Shown piece by piece: positions 1 to 9,741 of a DNA stretch of 64,000 nucleotides (position 1 is its first letter; each line of letters opens with the position of its first letter). The translations under genes and the position numbers were made by a program. The notes under the pieces are model-generated. The model was not told the DNA's origin, did no database searches, and was given only the letters and a program-made list of their open reading frames with translations. The DNA is from a virus. Where the stretch lies: positions 1 to 64,000 of IMG/VR virus record IMGVR_UViG_3300032093_000087. The stretch is one strand, 5' to 3'.

Positions 1-391
1 TATCCATTAAATTTGTTAAAATATTTTTTTTACTTTTAACTTTTTCCTCAAGTTTTGTGACGTTAGTGGTAAAAAGGTTGTCAATATCAACATATCTATT
101 TTCCGATTTTAAATGTCCAATCCACATGTTGATTTCATCCAAGTCTGACTTTGTTATATTTTTTTTAATTGATTTAAATTCGGAAATACTTTCAGTTATA
201 AAATCATTACCAACAGATTCTGATAAACCTTTTTTTGATGATAATTCATCATACATTAGGTACAACTTACTTAAATTTTTATTATTTAAAATTAATTGTT
301 CGAAAACAAATAAATCCTTCTTCATTGTGTTATTGACATATGAGTGAACCAGTTTGTCCTCAATTTTTGTTTTTAATATACCAAATTCCAT
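1..391 (-). CDS. Conserved head-region protein after portal (partial)
   Basis: The frame opens at the ATG read from 391 on the minus strand, 20 bp after the portal stop codon, and runs off the left edge; 130 residues are visible. It is rich in Lys, Glu, Ser and Leu, looks helical, and has no signal peptide or membrane segment. Position directly downstream of the portal in a head-gene operon suggests a head-assembly role, and the next genes to the left might include the prohead protease. I do not recognise a named family. Confidence 0.7.
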   Translation of the reverse strand, partial: MEFGILKTKIEDKLVHSYVNNTMKKDLFVFEQLILNNKNLSKLYLMYDELSSKKGLSESVGNDFITESISEFKSIKKNITKSDLDEINMWIGHLKSENRYVDIDNLFTTNVTKLEEKVKSKKNILTNLMD

Positions 392-411
392 GATCTTTTT
401 TAGTATAAATA

Positions 412-2211
412 TTACCCATTTAACAATTTATCTAACTCTTCCGAAATTTCACCCAAAGAATTATTTTTATTGTGGTTAAAATACTCATCAAACGTTGTGT
501 TATTATCCTCGAATAATAAACCTAATTTTCTTGGTGTTACCTCATCAGCTAACGGTTCTTCAGGTCCTGGAGGTGGTGGAGGTGGTGGTGGAGCTCCCCC
601 ACCTGGTGGAGGTGGTGATGATGGTCCACCAGCTGTTGGTGTTGTTGGTTGTGTACTACCGGTTACCGTTTTATATAACCTATCTACGTTATCGAATATT
701 CCAGTCCTGGTAATAACCGTAGCGGTATTATCGAGTTCAGCTGAAATAGCTCTCTCCATTCTAATTTGATTAATGTCAAGTTTAATATCCTCATCAGACA
801 TACCAAGAATATGTTTCTTAGCCCACGTCGCTGACGTTGGTTGTATTGACTTAGGTATTTCACCCACACAATCTTTATAAAGTAACATTTTTTCTTTCCA
901 AACCTCAACCATTAACAAGTCAGCTTGTTTAGATGGGTTTGTTAACCCTAATGTAAAGTTTTGTAATTCATCCTCAAATCCCATTAGGAATAAGTGAATA
1001 ATAGCGATTTTATTTAATTCAGCTAAAATACTTTTTTGTATTTTATTTATTGTTCTAGCAAATCTAATATCCAGTAACGATAAATTTTTACCATCACCAA
1101 CGACCTCCTCAAAACCTAAATAAGCTTTTGGTATTCTTAAAGCGGTAACCAATTTCTTTTGGATATACTCAATATCCGCGATTTCAGATAGGTTTGTACC
1201 ACCTGGTAATGTTTCTATCGGCATTGTTTGGGCTGGATCTCTAACAGGAATAAAATAATCCTGATCGACCGCCATCTGATTAAATCGTAAGTCAACATTA
1301 CCAGTTTTGTTGTCAACAACTTGGTCACGTTTAAATTTATTCGCTACACGTTGTACATAAGCTTCAACATCCTTATCGTCCATGTTACCAACATAAACTT
1401 TAAACACTCTACGTTCTGGTGCTCTCGATGTTCTATATATTAACATAGCGTCCTCAGCTAGTACAAGTTGTTTCCATATACGTCTCGCTTTCTCCAACAT
1501 AGATGTACCGTATGGTAATTTTCTATCATCACCAAGTAATCTGAAGTGAGCTATTTCCCAAGTGTTGAATTCCATATCTTTCGCTTTCCAGTGAAATCTA
1601 ACACCCTTAGCTTTTGGATCCGGTGAAGCGTTTATTGACATAGCTTCTGTACCCCTCTCCAAACGTTCAATCTCAATGTTTGGTAATTGTATACACCCAA
1701 CAATACCCTTTTCTTGGTCCAATTTAAGGTACACAAAGTTATCACCATACTTACATGTATTTCTAATCCACATTTGTAGATTGGTATTAATGTCTAATGT
1801 GTTATTAAACAAATCGGCTAATATTCCCTTAATCCTTTTTGACTCGGAATAGATTTGTAATATGTGACCATCTTGATTTGGTGTTGTAGATTCCTCAGAA
1901 TAGATATCCAAAGCGGTCGATATTTCTGGGGTGTATTCCATTGATTCGTAATCATAGAACGCCGCTATACGATTTGGTTCATAGTAAACCGCTTGGGTGT
2001 ACAAATTATTTTCAACTTTTTGCCACTGACTGGATAAATAAAACGATTGTTGGAGTTGTAATTTTTCTCTTTCGTACGTTTCCTTGTCCGTGGTTTTTAA
2101 TAGTTCTTTTTTATCGAATTTATATGACGGATAATCCATACCCAGTAAGGAGTTTGGTCCAAACGTTTTGGATAACTTCTGCCATATTGTTAAATTTTTA
2201 TTTTGTTCCAT
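412..2211 (-). CDS. Portal protein, T4 gp20-like
   Basis: This 599-residue protein is recognised as a T4-type portal, the dodecameric vertex ring through which DNA is packaged and ejected. Portal-like blocks include MWIRNTCKYGDNFVYLKLD (residues 147-165), RAPERRVFKVYVGNMDD (264-280) and DGKNLSLLDIRFARTINKI (373-391). It is longer than T4 gp20 (about 520) because of a C-terminal low-complexity segment of Pro and Gly (about residues 520-553) followed by an acidic tail. The terminase large subunit lies two genes upstream in the same direction, as expected for a packaging module. The start is supported by an RTATTTATWA motif at 2234-2241. Confidence 0.9.
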   Translation of the reverse strand: MEQNKNLTIWQKLSKTFGPNSLLGMDYPSYKFDKKELLKTTDKETYEREKLQLQQSFYLSSQWQKVENNLYTQAVYYEPNRIAAFYDYESMEYTPEISTALDIYSEESTTPNQDGHILQIYSESKRIKGILADLFNNTLDINTNLQMWIRNTCKYGDNFVYLKLDQEKGIVGCIQLPNIEIERLERGTEAMSINASPDPKAKGVRFHWKAKDMEFNTWEIAHFRLLGDDRKLPYGTSMLEKARRIWKQLVLAEDAMLIYRTSRAPERRVFKVYVGNMDDKDVEAYVQRVANKFKRDQVVDNKTGNVDLRFNQMAVDQDYFIPVRDPAQTMPIETLPGGTNLSEIADIEYIQKKLVTALRIPKAYLGFEEVVGDGKNLSLLDIRFARTINKIQKSILAELNKIAIIHLFLMGFEDELQNFTLGLTNPSKQADLLMVEVWKEKMLLYKDCVGEIPKSIQPTSATWAKKHILGMSDEDIKLDINQIRMERAISAELDNTATVITRTGIFDNVDRLYKTVTGSTQPTTPTAGGPSSPPPPGGGAPPPPPPPPGPEEPLADEVTPRKLGLLFEDNNTTFDEYFNHNKNNSLGEISEELDKLLNG

Positions 2212-2233
2212 GGTTATAATTTAAACATTTTTT

Positions 2234-2241
2234 AATAAATA
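2234..2241 (-). promoter_or_regulatory. Phage promoter-like motif TATTTATT (portal)
   Basis: On the minus strand the sequence reads TTATATTTATTAAA, 23 nt before the portal ATG. It is one of more than 30 copies of an RTATTTATWA motif placed just upstream of starts in this window and always in the sense orientation of the gene. Confidence 0.55.
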
Positions 2242-2251
2242 TAAATAATTC

Positions 2252-2989
2252 CTAAACACAAGGTCCAATCTCTGTAATGTTTAATCCCTTACACATGTAG
2301 TCAAAACCGGATGTTGAACAAATAGATACAGTATCAAACGGACCTACAGTATAAAATCCTCTATCACCAAAACAATCAATGTAGTAAACTTCACAAGGTG
2401 CTCCTAGTGGATTGTAAATCTCATATTCTATACATACACCAAGACCACATAATTCGTCACAAACACCATTATCAATTACCTCAACAATTGAACCTCTACA
2501 CCCTGATGTTAGGATAAAACTACTCTGATCTTTTGTACACACATAGTTATCCCCCACGTTAAGAGTTACTTCATTATTATTGTCCTCACAATCCATATAT
2601 CTTGCAACACACCTATCTTCACGACCACTAAAACTATAAATAAAATTATAACATTTACACTCTGGTAATCCACTTGGTGTTGGGGTCATTGTTGGGGTTA
2701 CAGTAGGTGTTTGTGTTGGGGTTACAGTAGGTGTTTGTGTTGGGGTATTGGTCATTGTTGGGGTATTGGTCATTGTTGGGGTATTGGTCATTGTTGGGGT
2801 TGGTGTGTTAGTAGGTGTTGGAGTTGGTGTTGGAGTTGGTAATGGAATATCGTCATAATTATCTTTTTTTATCCCAGATTTACCGACGAAATTGTTATAT
2901 TTTTTTATACTATAAACACCTTGACCAGGTACTATTAAACTAGACCCACCAAAATAATTACCAGAAACCCTACGTCTTACAAATCCCAT
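2252..2989 (-). CDS. Pro/Thr-repeat, Cys-rich probable surface or structural protein
   Basis: The 245-residue product has a short basic N-terminal part ([14 protein letters not shown]), a linker of [11 protein letters not shown] and TMTNTPT repeats (about residues 50-107), and a C-terminal half with about 15 Cys. The Cys-rich half contains two blocks resembling CxxYxxxNPxGxxCxVxYxDC. There is no signal peptide. It lies between TerL and portal, unusual for such a composition. A decoration or fibre-like virion component with an extended linker is a guess from composition only. Confidence 0.7.
   Translation of the reverse strand: MGFVRRRVSGNYFGGSSLIVPGQGVYSIKKYNNFVGKSGIKKDNYDDIPLPTPTPTPTPTNTPTPTMTNTPTMTNTPTMTNTPTQTPTVTPTQTPTVTPTMTPTPSGLPECKCYNFIYSFSGREDRCVARYMDCEDNNNEVTLNVGDNYVCTKDQSSFILTSGCRGSIVEVIDNGVCDELCGLGVCIEYEIYNPLGAPCEVYYIDCFGDRGFYTVGPFDTVSICSTSGFDYMCKGLNITEIGPCV
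2680..2850. repeat. Coding tandem repeats (Thr-Pro linker)
   Basis: Short direct repeats of about 18 bp (for example GGGGTATTGGTCATTGTT three times around 2738-2796) encode the Thr-Pro-Thr-Met linker on the minus strand. The reading frame is kept, so these are protein repeats rather than a CRISPR or an origin. Confidence 0.8.
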
Positions 2990-2992
2990 ATT

Positions 2993-3000
2993 AATAAATA
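2993..3000 (-). promoter_or_regulatory. Phage promoter-like motif TATTTATT
   Basis: The minus strand reads AATATTTATTAATATG, so the motif ends only a few bases before the ATG of the Pro/Thr-repeat gene. If it works like a -10 element the transcript would be nearly leaderless. Confidence 0.5.
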
Positions 3001-4773
3001 TTACCTACCACCAAATAACCAACCGTATTTAACATAGTCACTTTTGGAAGCTTCCGTTACTTGTCGACCATATCTGTCGTGTTTAACATTAACATTTGGT
3101 AATGTGGGATTAAAGTAGACCTCATTTGCCACCGTTTCGTTATGAGCCACTGACCACGAATCTAACATTTTTTTTGTGTGTTCAGTTACACGTTCTAATT
3201 TTGAAAATGATGATTCTCCGACATATATCGGCATTGATATCCCCATTATTAAATCATCATGTTGACCTTTCTGGTGATCTGGTCGACCATTTAAATAAAT
3301 AAATGTGTTCATTTCATTGTATAACCTAACACTACGGATCTTAAACTTATGTCTAACATACTCCTCAAAAGCCGCGATAATCTGAACCCGTTTATTGTTA
3401 AAATTTATACCTGGGATCTTTTCACCAGCTTTTGGATTGTACGACCATATATTAGTACTATCTACACCATCAATGTACATATTTTTATAACCAAGTTCCT
3501 GCATTTTTCTTACCGTAGTAATACCCATACCACCTGTGATATCAACAACCACAAAACATGAATACATTGTCCCCCATTTATAAGCTATTTCAGCTAAAGT
3601 ATCCGGTGGTATTTTACCAACATATTCCAATACTTGCTCACGTTCGTCAAAATCAATAATTTGTATTGAACTAAAGTCATCACTATCACCTCTGGATACA
3701 TCAATACCCATAATATACTTGTGACCTTGTTCTGGTTCCTTCCAAATCCACAATGAATTACCCATAAGTTTAGTCACAGGTTCCATTATTGTATTTTCTT
3801 TAATATATTCTAATTGTTTTGAGTCAAATACGTTGTCCCCGGATCCAAGAAACTCACAATTTAACTCCTGATTTATTTTTCTCTTATCATATTTTAGTTT
3901 TTTAACCATCTTTTCATACCATGTTGAACATGGTTTATATCCTTGGTTAAATAATCCCTGTAACTCATTATAATCACGTTCATATGGATCTACATGTTCA
4001 AATGAAATATTCTTGGAATGATCCCTTTCCGACTTATTTAGTAAATAATCAACCATGTCATCTGTTGGTACCAAAAACAAATCTTTGGAATATCTGGGGT
4101 CTCTCCACCAGAACATCTCAGATATTTTAAACTGGTTCATCCCCTTAACCGCTTGGTTGTAGATTTCATAGTAAATTGGGTCAAATCCATTTGGTGTTGA
4201 CACTACGATAACTTTACCACCCGTGGATAGTGAAGCCATACAAGCTGCCCAGAAATCCCCATCAGCTTCGATAAACGCGGCCTCATCAAATACAAGTATC
4301 GTGGGGGTATATCCACGTAACGCATCCCGGGATGTCGCAACCGCTTTAACTTCACATCCGTTTGTTAACTTATAATGTCTTTGTGAATTTTTGTCAGATG
4401 AAAATCCAGTCCCAACCCATTTCGGCCATTGGTCGATAAAAGATCTAATTTTATTAGCCATCTCCATGGACGTATCCAACTTGTTCGCGATTATTAGAAT
4501 TTTTTCCGGTCTTTCCTTTTTAGCGAAAACCAATCTCTTTGAAACCCAAGCTGCGGTTACTGTTGATACACCAGCTTGACGATATTTAAGTGCGATATTC
4601 TCCTCATATTCCTCATAGTCGTTCAATAGTGAAACTTGGTCTGGGAATAACTCTAGAGGTACATATCTCGATACGGTATTGTCATATGTCTGTAAGTAGG
4701 TTCTTAACGCGTACGGTGTGTCTTTCATACATCGAACATACTCTAACATTAATTGTTCTTTTGATAAACTCAT
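3001..4773 (-). CDS. Terminase large subunit, T4 gp17-like
   Basis: This 590-residue protein is the packaging motor ATPase and headful nuclease. The deviant Walker A is KYRQAGVST (residues 63-71), Walker B is ILVFDEAAF (159-167), and the coupling motif is VSTPNG (191-196). The RNase H-like nuclease half carries acidic residues in [11 protein letters not shown] (356-366), VVVDITGG (408-415) and HDDLIMG (505-511). Size and order match T4-type large terminases. No small terminase is recognised in the window. An RTATTTATWA motif lies at 4787-4794. Confidence 0.95.
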   Translation of the reverse strand: MSLSKEQLMLEYVRCMKDTPYALRTYLQTYDNTVSRYVPLELFPDQVSLLNDYEEYEENIALKYRQAGVSTVTAAWVSKRLVFAKKERPEKILIIANKLDTSMEMANKIRSFIDQWPKWVGTGFSSDKNSQRHYKLTNGCEVKAVATSRDALRGYTPTILVFDEAAFIEADGDFWAACMASLSTGGKVIVVSTPNGFDPIYYEIYNQAVKGMNQFKISEMFWWRDPRYSKDLFLVPTDDMVDYLLNKSERDHSKNISFEHVDPYERDYNELQGLFNQGYKPCSTWYEKMVKKLKYDKRKINQELNCEFLGSGDNVFDSKQLEYIKENTIMEPVTKLMGNSLWIWKEPEQGHKYIMGIDVSRGDSDDFSSIQIIDFDEREQVLEYVGKIPPDTLAEIAYKWGTMYSCFVVVDITGGMGITTVRKMQELGYKNMYIDGVDSTNIWSYNPKAGEKIPGINFNNKRVQIIAAFEEYVRHKFKIRSVRLYNEMNTFIYLNGRPDHQKGQHDDLIMGISMPIYVGESSFSKLERVTEHTKKMLDSWSVAHNETVANEVYFNPTLPNVNVKHDRYGRQVTEASKSDYVKYGWLFGGR

Positions 4774-4786
4774 AAAGATATTTCTA

Positions 4787-4794
4787 TATAAATA
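4787..4794 (-). promoter_or_regulatory. Phage promoter-like motif TATTTATA (TerL)
   Basis: The minus strand reads GATATTTATATAG, 13 nt before the TerL start codon. This copy sits immediately after the terminator of the upstream gene, so TerL starts a new transcription unit. Confidence 0.55.
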
Positions 4795-4795
4795 T

Positions 4796-4829
4796 CAAAA
4801 CCCCCAATTATTTCTAATGTGGGGGTTTC
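4796..4829 (-). terminator. Rho-independent terminator
   Basis: An inverted repeat AACCCCC / GGGGGTT with a 15-nt loop is flanked by T and A runs, so it could act in both directions. It ends the scaffold-like operon (genes 8893 to 4851) before TerL. Confidence 0.75.
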
Positions 4830-4850
4830 TACTGTTTTTATATTATGAAC

Positions 4851-6212
4851 TTAATAAGTCATACCACCTTCTTCCTCCTCATCATACTCGTCATCATCGT
4901 CATCACCACCTTCTTTGTATTGTTTATACTGTTCTTTAGCTTGTTGTAAAATCTCAACAAACTTTCTAGAAGCTTTTTGATTGTCATCTCTATCATTGGA
5001 TACCACATTAGATATGATGTCACGTAAGAATGATTCAGCTGGTACACTATATAAAATTTGTTCAAAAAATGGGTAATATTTTTTACCTTCAGGATCTGTT
5101 GTTAATTCATCCGGTAATAATAATCTTATTTTTCTAACTAATTCAGCACCAACACGGAAATTCATTGGTTCGTTTGTCATTGTGTCGGTTTGACCAATAA
5201 CATCTTGAGCCATACCAAGATCCATATCAGTCCATTGAGCTCTTGACGTAACTATTGAAAACGTTTTAAATAATTCGTGTAGTAAAATTGGAAAGATTAC
5301 ACCGTTAGCGAAATATGTGTCGTTTTCTTCATTTTCTTCACCCCCACCTTCATCTTCATCCTCATCTTCATCACCATCCATTTTACCAGCGGATCCAGCT
5401 GCGTTACCACCTAGAGCTTCAATAAGATCCTCATCGGTGAAATACATTAAGTCATTAGCGGCCATAATTTTATTATACAATGGATATAAAGAAGGATCAA
5501 TTTCATCCAATCTATCCTTATACATTTGATAAGCAAATTGACCACGTTTACCCTTACCCTGGATAATCGCGTTTATTACATTTCTTTTCTCAATCTCAAG
5601 TTGTCTTTGTTCATCCGGAGTTAACTCATCAATATCAAATGAGAAGTTTTTAGGTAATTCCAATTTTTTCATTTCTTTTGACTTCATCTGAAATTGATTC
5701 GGGTCAATTCTTTGTTCACCTAAAAATGTTAGTACGTTGATGAAATCAAACTTATAAACAACACCACCCTCTTTTCTTTCTTTGGATACAACGCCCTCTT
5801 CTACAGCTTCTTCCATTGTCATGTTTGACGGTATCCACCCTTCTTCCTTTGCCGCTATCTCCATAGCTAAATCTCTAAGTTCCTCCCTATAACTAGGTTC
5901 GATACCCATAACCTGTCTTACGGACATCATTTGTTCCATTTGGATCGCTCTTTTAACTTGTGGATTGGTTATGTTTTCTTGGGTACCGTAGTATCTTTTA
6001 ACATAATCAACAATTTCTTTAAATCGTTTTTCTGTCATTTTCTCAACGTCACCAACACCACCTTTAAACCCTCTATTTTTAGCGTAAATTCCTTCAGGAT
6101 CCTCGATTCTTTGTTGGGTCCTTGGGTGCATTCTTTCTGGGTAATCACCGTACTCCACGGGAGCCTCGTTTACTATTTTTCTTATTAATCTTTCTAAATT
6201 TCTATTTCCCAT
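4851..6212 (-). CDS. Leader-bearing head-region protein, acidic
   Basis: The 453-residue product begins MGNRNLERLIRKIVNEAP, a variant of the shared leader ending in hydrophobic-x-E (V-N-E). The body is helical and charged; an Asp/Glu/Gly tract lies near residues 280-297 and another at the C-terminus. The start codon overlaps the stop of the gene before it (TAATG), so translation is probably coupled. Placement between scaffold-like genes and TerL points to a core or head protein. No enzyme motif is visible and no family is recognised. Confidence 0.75.
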   Translation of the reverse strand: MGNRNLERLIRKIVNEAPVEYGDYPERMHPRTQQRIEDPEGIYAKNRGFKGGVGDVEKMTEKRFKEIVDYVKRYYGTQENITNPQVKRAIQMEQMMSVRQVMGIEPSYREELRDLAMEIAAKEEGWIPSNMTMEEAVEEGVVSKERKEGGVVYKFDFINVLTFLGEQRIDPNQFQMKSKEMKKLELPKNFSFDIDELTPDEQRQLEIEKRNVINAIIQGKGKRGQFAYQMYKDRLDEIDPSLYPLYNKIMAANDLMYFTDEDLIEALGGNAAGSAGKMDGDEDEDEDEGGGEENEENDTYFANGVIFPILLHELFKTFSIVTSRAQWTDMDLGMAQDVIGQTDTMTNEPMNFRVGAELVRKIRLLLPDELTTDPEGKKYYPFFEQILYSVPAESFLRDIISNVVSNDRDDNQKASRKFVEILQQAKEQYKQYKEGGDDDDDEYDEEEEGGMTY

Positions 6213-7093
6213 TACATTAAATTTAACGCTTGTTTTATTACTGAGATAAACTCATTCTTTTTTTCCTCCTTGCCTTTTTTAGCTTTTGGCTGTTCTTTTG
6301 GTCCAGGTCTTTTGAATGGGTTTTTATCTTTACCAGGTGATTTTGTTTTTTCTTTGGTTCCAGGTTTTACTGGAGCTGTTTCGGTGTTTTCTGACATTTC
6401 TTTACCCATACTAAATAATTTACCAATCGGTTTTTTCATAGTTTTCATTTCTTTACCTTCATCTTTTGAAAACATAGTCATTTTTTTTGGGTTTCTCAAT
6501 ATCATTGAGTCTTCTTTTTTTGTTTTTTCTAAAATAACCTTAATTAAATCACCTTTGGTCATTGATGGGTTTATGTGACCCTCAATTAATTTAACAATTT
6601 CATTTTCTAACTGTTCCTCAACCTTTGATTTTTCTTTTTTCTTATTATATTTTACAGTTTTTTCTGGGTGTTTCTTCTTTGGCATATCTTCATACTCTTT
6701 TTCAGTTGTACTATCTGAAAATTCTCTTGCCATATCACACCACTTCTTTTTTTCCTTACCTTTTGATTTGTTACATTTGGCCCAAAATAAACCTTGTTGA
6801 GCTTTTGATTCAAATCTCTCAGTAACTTCCCCCTCCATGGTTACGGATACACTACCATCTTGATTTAATTTTACAGCTTTACCACCAGGAAGTGACTCTC
6901 CTGATGATTTCGCACTACTAACTTCCCCAGGACTAAAGGTTCTAATTTTACTTACGGTATCAACAGCTTCATCTGTTTCTTGTTTTTTAAATTTCTCAGA
7001 TAACGTTTTAATCTGAGACTCACTTAACCTTGAAACGGTTTCAATCTTTAACCCATTTTTAATTAAATTCATTATGTCTTTTTTAGTTCTCAT
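6212..7093 (-). CDS. Lys-rich head-region protein with SKAQQ motif
   Basis: The chosen ATG gives 293 residues starting MRTKKDIMNLIKNGLK and overlaps the previous gene by 11 bp; an ATG 18 bp further upstream is possible. About residues 95-130 contain ESKAQQGLFWAKC, resembling the SKAQQ motif of DUF3008-type small proteins, followed by two more Cys-Lys patches. The C-terminal third is Lys/Pro-rich. Composition resembles internal head or core proteins. Function is unknown. Confidence 0.7.
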   Translation of the reverse strand: MRTKKDIMNLIKNGLKIETVSRLSESQIKTLSEKFKKQETDEAVDTVSKIRTFSPGEVSSAKSSGESLPGGKAVKLNQDGSVSVTMEGEVTERFESKAQQGLFWAKCNKSKGKEKKKWCDMAREFSDSTTEKEYEDMPKKKHPEKTVKYNKKKEKSKVEEQLENEIVKLIEGHINPSMTKGDLIKVILEKTKKEDSMILRNPKKMTMFSKDEGKEMKTMKKPIGKLFSMGKEMSENTETAPVKPGTKEKTKSPGKDKNPFKRPGPKEQPKAKKGKEEKKNEFISVIKQALNLM

Positions 7094-7490
7094 ACACCAT
7101 TTTTTTTTCAAACTCTAATACGATATCTCTTTCGTATAATTTATCTTTTATTTCAGTTTCGGAATCACCAAATCTGAAAACCATTCTTTTTGTTATTGAA
7201 AAGTCTATATCCCCAGTTTCTTTTTCCCACCCAAGAGCTAAAACCCCATCCATTGAGTCAATAATGGAAAAAACATCAGAATCTTGAACTAATTCTAACG
7301 ACACCTTTTCATTACTTAATACACCCACCTTCTTGATATATTCAATATCAGGTGGACTCGGGTATCCATTAGCTGGTTTTGATTCCCAGTTATCACCCCA
7401 AACCTCTAAGGTGTCCGAAAATATAAATTCATATATATTGTCACCCTTATAGTTTGGACCAAGTTTATTTATGTAAATTAAACAATTCAT
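7083..7490 (-). CDS. Hypothetical protein in head operon
   Basis: A 135-residue acidic soluble protein. It overlaps the stop of the upstream scaffold-like gene by 4 bp (ATGA), so it is translationally coupled. Conserved-looking features are the motifs GDNWESKPANGYPSPP and LALGWEKETGDIDF. No family is recognised; a small head-assembly accessory is suggested by position only. Confidence 0.7.
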   Translation of the reverse strand: MNCLIYINKLGPNYKGDNIYEFIFSDTLEVWGDNWESKPANGYPSPPDIEYIKKVGVLSNEKVSLELVQDSDVFSIIDSMDGVLALGWEKETGDIDFSITKRMVFRFGDSETEIKDKLYERDIVLEFEKKMVYEN

Positions 7491-8893
7491 AGTACTTTAC
7501 CGTCTGGTGTTATTTTATTCTCTTTTAACCCAGTTTTAAATAACAAATTACCTTTGCTTGTTGACCCAACTAAGAATGAATTTGGATTCTTTTCTAAAAA
7601 TTTTAAAGCTGATCTTTCTTGTCTGATTGATTCAGAAAGATTAATAATTTTTTCTTTTGTTTTTGTTATTGATTTAGAATTTGAAATCTTAATTTCATTT
7701 TCGTCAATATGATTATTGATAACCTTATCAATTATTGATTCGTATATTGATTCATATTTTTCGTGAGGATATCTTCTAATCTTTTGTCTAGCTCCATGTT
7801 TCGGATAATCATCATCATCGTCATCATTGTCAAACTCATTCATTAGTTCGTTTGAATATGACCCACCCATGTAATCACTAAAAGCGTCAGCGTACGATCC
7901 ATAGGTTTCTGCCATCTCACCAGATGGTTCCGCTGGTTCAGCTACATTCTCATCTCCATCCCCAAAGTCAATATCTTCATCATCACCAAAATCTTCATCT
8001 TCATCATCTTCCGTCCCTTCTAATCTAGATATAATTTCTTCAACATCATCCTCATCCAAGACTGATAGATCTAAAGATGATAATATGGAATTAATAATGT
8101 ATTTAACATCATTTGAATCCATATCATCTTTTGATAAGTACGCTCTGATTTTTTGTGCTGATTTACCGATTAATTTTTGAATTAACTTCATTGAAACTTT
8201 TCCATCTTTCTTAGATCCTCCCATGTCATCGTCATACCCATCTGATGATGAGGATGATCCCATGTCGTCATATGTATCTGAAGCGTCTGAAGATTCACCA
8301 CCATCCATAGGTGGTACATCACCTCCCTCCATAGGTGGTACATCACCACCTTCCATAGGTGGTACAGCTGGTGACACATCCCCACCCATAGGTGGTACGT
8401 CACCACCTTCCATTGGTGGTACAGATGGTGGAGTTACCGGTTCTGGTGAAGCTACTGGACCTTCAGGTGTGGTTGGTTCACTTACTGATGGTGTTTCAGT
8501 AGATTTTGTTTTTGGTAATTTTAGTTTAAACTTTTTTTTTTGCTCTGAAAATAGAGAAGTACCTTCGGAATTTTCGTGTAAAGTGTTAAATTCCTTAGCC
8601 ATTAAATTTAATTTTTTAAGTGCTTGGGAGTATGAAGAATAGTATTTTCTATTTTTCATTGGTTCAATATAATCGGATACCGACTCATTAATCGATCTTT
8701 TTATAATGTATCCTTGTTTTTCTTTAACGATTTCGTAATGATTTCCGTCAGATAATGATATCCCATATTCTGTTGATTCACTCTCATTAAGTCTTGACGG
8801 TCTATTTTCATTATATCTAGCGATTTCCATAATACGCTTGATTTTATCCATACCCTCAAGTTTCTCACTTCCAATTGGTCTTAATCCTGACAT
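7487..8893 (-). CDS. Scaffold-like acidic protein with PPMEGGDV repeats
   Basis: I choose the internal ATG giving MSGLRPIGSEKLEGMDKI (468 residues), because an RTATTTATWA motif at 8925-8932 lies inside the longer frame. Residues about 125-200 hold five or so PPMEGGDV/PPMGGDV repeats, followed by Asp/Glu/Ser-rich stretches, an ordered helical part near residues 205-275, and a basic end. A large acidic, repetitive protein first in the head operon fits a prohead scaffold or core protein. That function is inference. Confidence 0.7.
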   Translation of the reverse strand: MSGLRPIGSEKLEGMDKIKRIMEIARYNENRPSRLNESESTEYGISLSDGNHYEIVKEKQGYIIKRSINESVSDYIEPMKNRKYYSSYSQALKKLNLMAKEFNTLHENSEGTSLFSEQKKKFKLKLPKTKSTETPSVSEPTTPEGPVASPEPVTPPSVPPMEGGDVPPMGGDVSPAVPPMEGGDVPPMEGGDVPPMDGGESSDASDTYDDMGSSSSSDGYDDDMGGSKKDGKVSMKLIQKLIGKSAQKIRAYLSKDDMDSNDVKYIINSILSSLDLSVLDEDDVEEIISRLEGTEDDEDEDFGDDEDIDFGDGDENVAEPAEPSGEMAETYGSYADAFSDYMGGSYSNELMNEFDNDDDDDDYPKHGARQKIRRYPHEKYESIYESIIDKVINNHIDENEIKISNSKSITKTKEKIINLSESIRQERSALKFLEKNPNSFLVGSTSKGNLLFKTGLKENKITPDGKVL

Positions 8894-8924
8894 AGTGTAT
8901 TTTTTTAAATAATTATTTTTTCTT

Positions 8925-8932
8925 AATAAATA
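8925..8932 (-). promoter_or_regulatory. Phage promoter-like motif (scaffold operon)
   Basis: Minus-strand GATATATTTATTAAG is 32 nt before the chosen ATG. It would start the operon running through genes at 7490, 7093 and 6212 to the terminator near 4800. Confidence 0.5.
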
Positions 8933-8968
8933 TATCAATAAATAGTATTATCTATTTTAAATTATAAA

Positions 8969-9700
8969 TTATTGATTCATCGATAATCTATCATCAAGTA
9001 AACCTATTGACGCGTCATGTAGTTTTTCAATATATCCGTTTCTTCTCAGTATTTTAAATACCAAGTTTTCAACAGAGTATTCACCACCAGACTCTAATCC
9101 AGATGTTCTATATTTCTTAAGTTTATCTTTATATTTTGATAGCAATTCCTTAGCTGTTTCGAGATCCTCATCCTCAATATTCTCAAGAACACCATCAATA
9201 ATATCCATCCATTGTTTAGTTTTCCTCTTTAATAACCTACGATCAATATTAACACTTTCTTTTTTTGGTTTGTTTGACCAATCATCGTATAGTACAGAAT
9301 AAACCCCACTACTAAAATGAGCCTCAACCTCATTTTGGACATATAACTCTACCTCATAACCAAATAGCTTTATGTCGTGTTTCTGATTAAATAGTATTTT
9401 TTTTAGGTTGAAGAACTTTTCATATAACTCAATCTGTTTTTCATTGTATTGTGAGAAATTAGCGACAACATGTAAATCAAAATCTGAATACCGGGACCAA
9501 TTATAATTAGATAATGATCCTGTTAATATTATATCCGTCACCACAATGTCAACATCTAAAAATTCAATAAATTGGTGAGATATCTCCAATAATTTATCTC
9601 TAACATCACGTTTCATTTTTACAGTACCGTCAACCTTTTCCCAAATTTTGGGATTTAAAGATGTCTTAGGGATAAAACTACGTAATATTTTACTGTCCAT
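8969..9700 (-). CDS. Nucleotidyltransferase-fold protein
   Basis: The 243-residue product has GSLSNYNWSRYSDFDLHVV (about residues 60-78). This is the GS-x9-DxD pattern of Pol beta-superfamily nucleotidyltransferases, the metal-binding core of MNT toxins, CCA-adding and aminoglycoside-modifying enzymes. A later acidic residue in KLFGYEVELYVQ fits the third catalytic position. The C-terminal helical part carries many Lys. Substrate is unknown. It stands alone with its own phage-type motif at 9719-9726. Confidence 0.75.
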   Translation of the reverse strand: MDSKILRSFIPKTSLNPKIWEKVDGTVKMKRDVRDKLLEISHQFIEFLDVDIVVTDIILTGSLSNYNWSRYSDFDLHVVANFSQYNEKQIELYEKFFNLKKILFNQKHDIKLFGYEVELYVQNEVEAHFSSGVYSVLYDDWSNKPKKESVNIDRRLLKRKTKQWMDIIDGVLENIEDEDLETAKELLSKYKDKLKKYRTSGLESGGEYSVENLVFKILRRNGYIEKLHDASIGLLDDRLSMNQ

Positions 9701-9718
9701 TTTAATTATTGATTCAAT

Positions 9719-9726
9719 AATAAATA
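9719..9726 (-). promoter_or_regulatory. Phage promoter-like motif TATTTATT
   Basis: Minus-strand ACTATTTATTATTG, 18 nt before the nucleotidyltransferase-like gene. Confidence 0.5.
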
Positions 9727-9741
9727 GTTAAACTATATAAA

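Noticed and set aside
470-769. Plus-strand Gly-rich frames opposite the portal C-terminus
   Set aside because: Antisense of the Pro/Gly linker of the portal gene, which has much stronger evidence.
2680-2850. Short regularly spaced repeats that could suggest CRISPR
   Set aside because: The repeats are in frame and encode Thr-Pro units without unique spacers; no cas genes are present.
8223-8642. Plus-strand frame rich in PPSIGGTS opposite the scaffold-like gene
   Set aside because: Mirror image of the PPMEGGDV repeats; the minus-strand gene has promoter, coupling and operon context.
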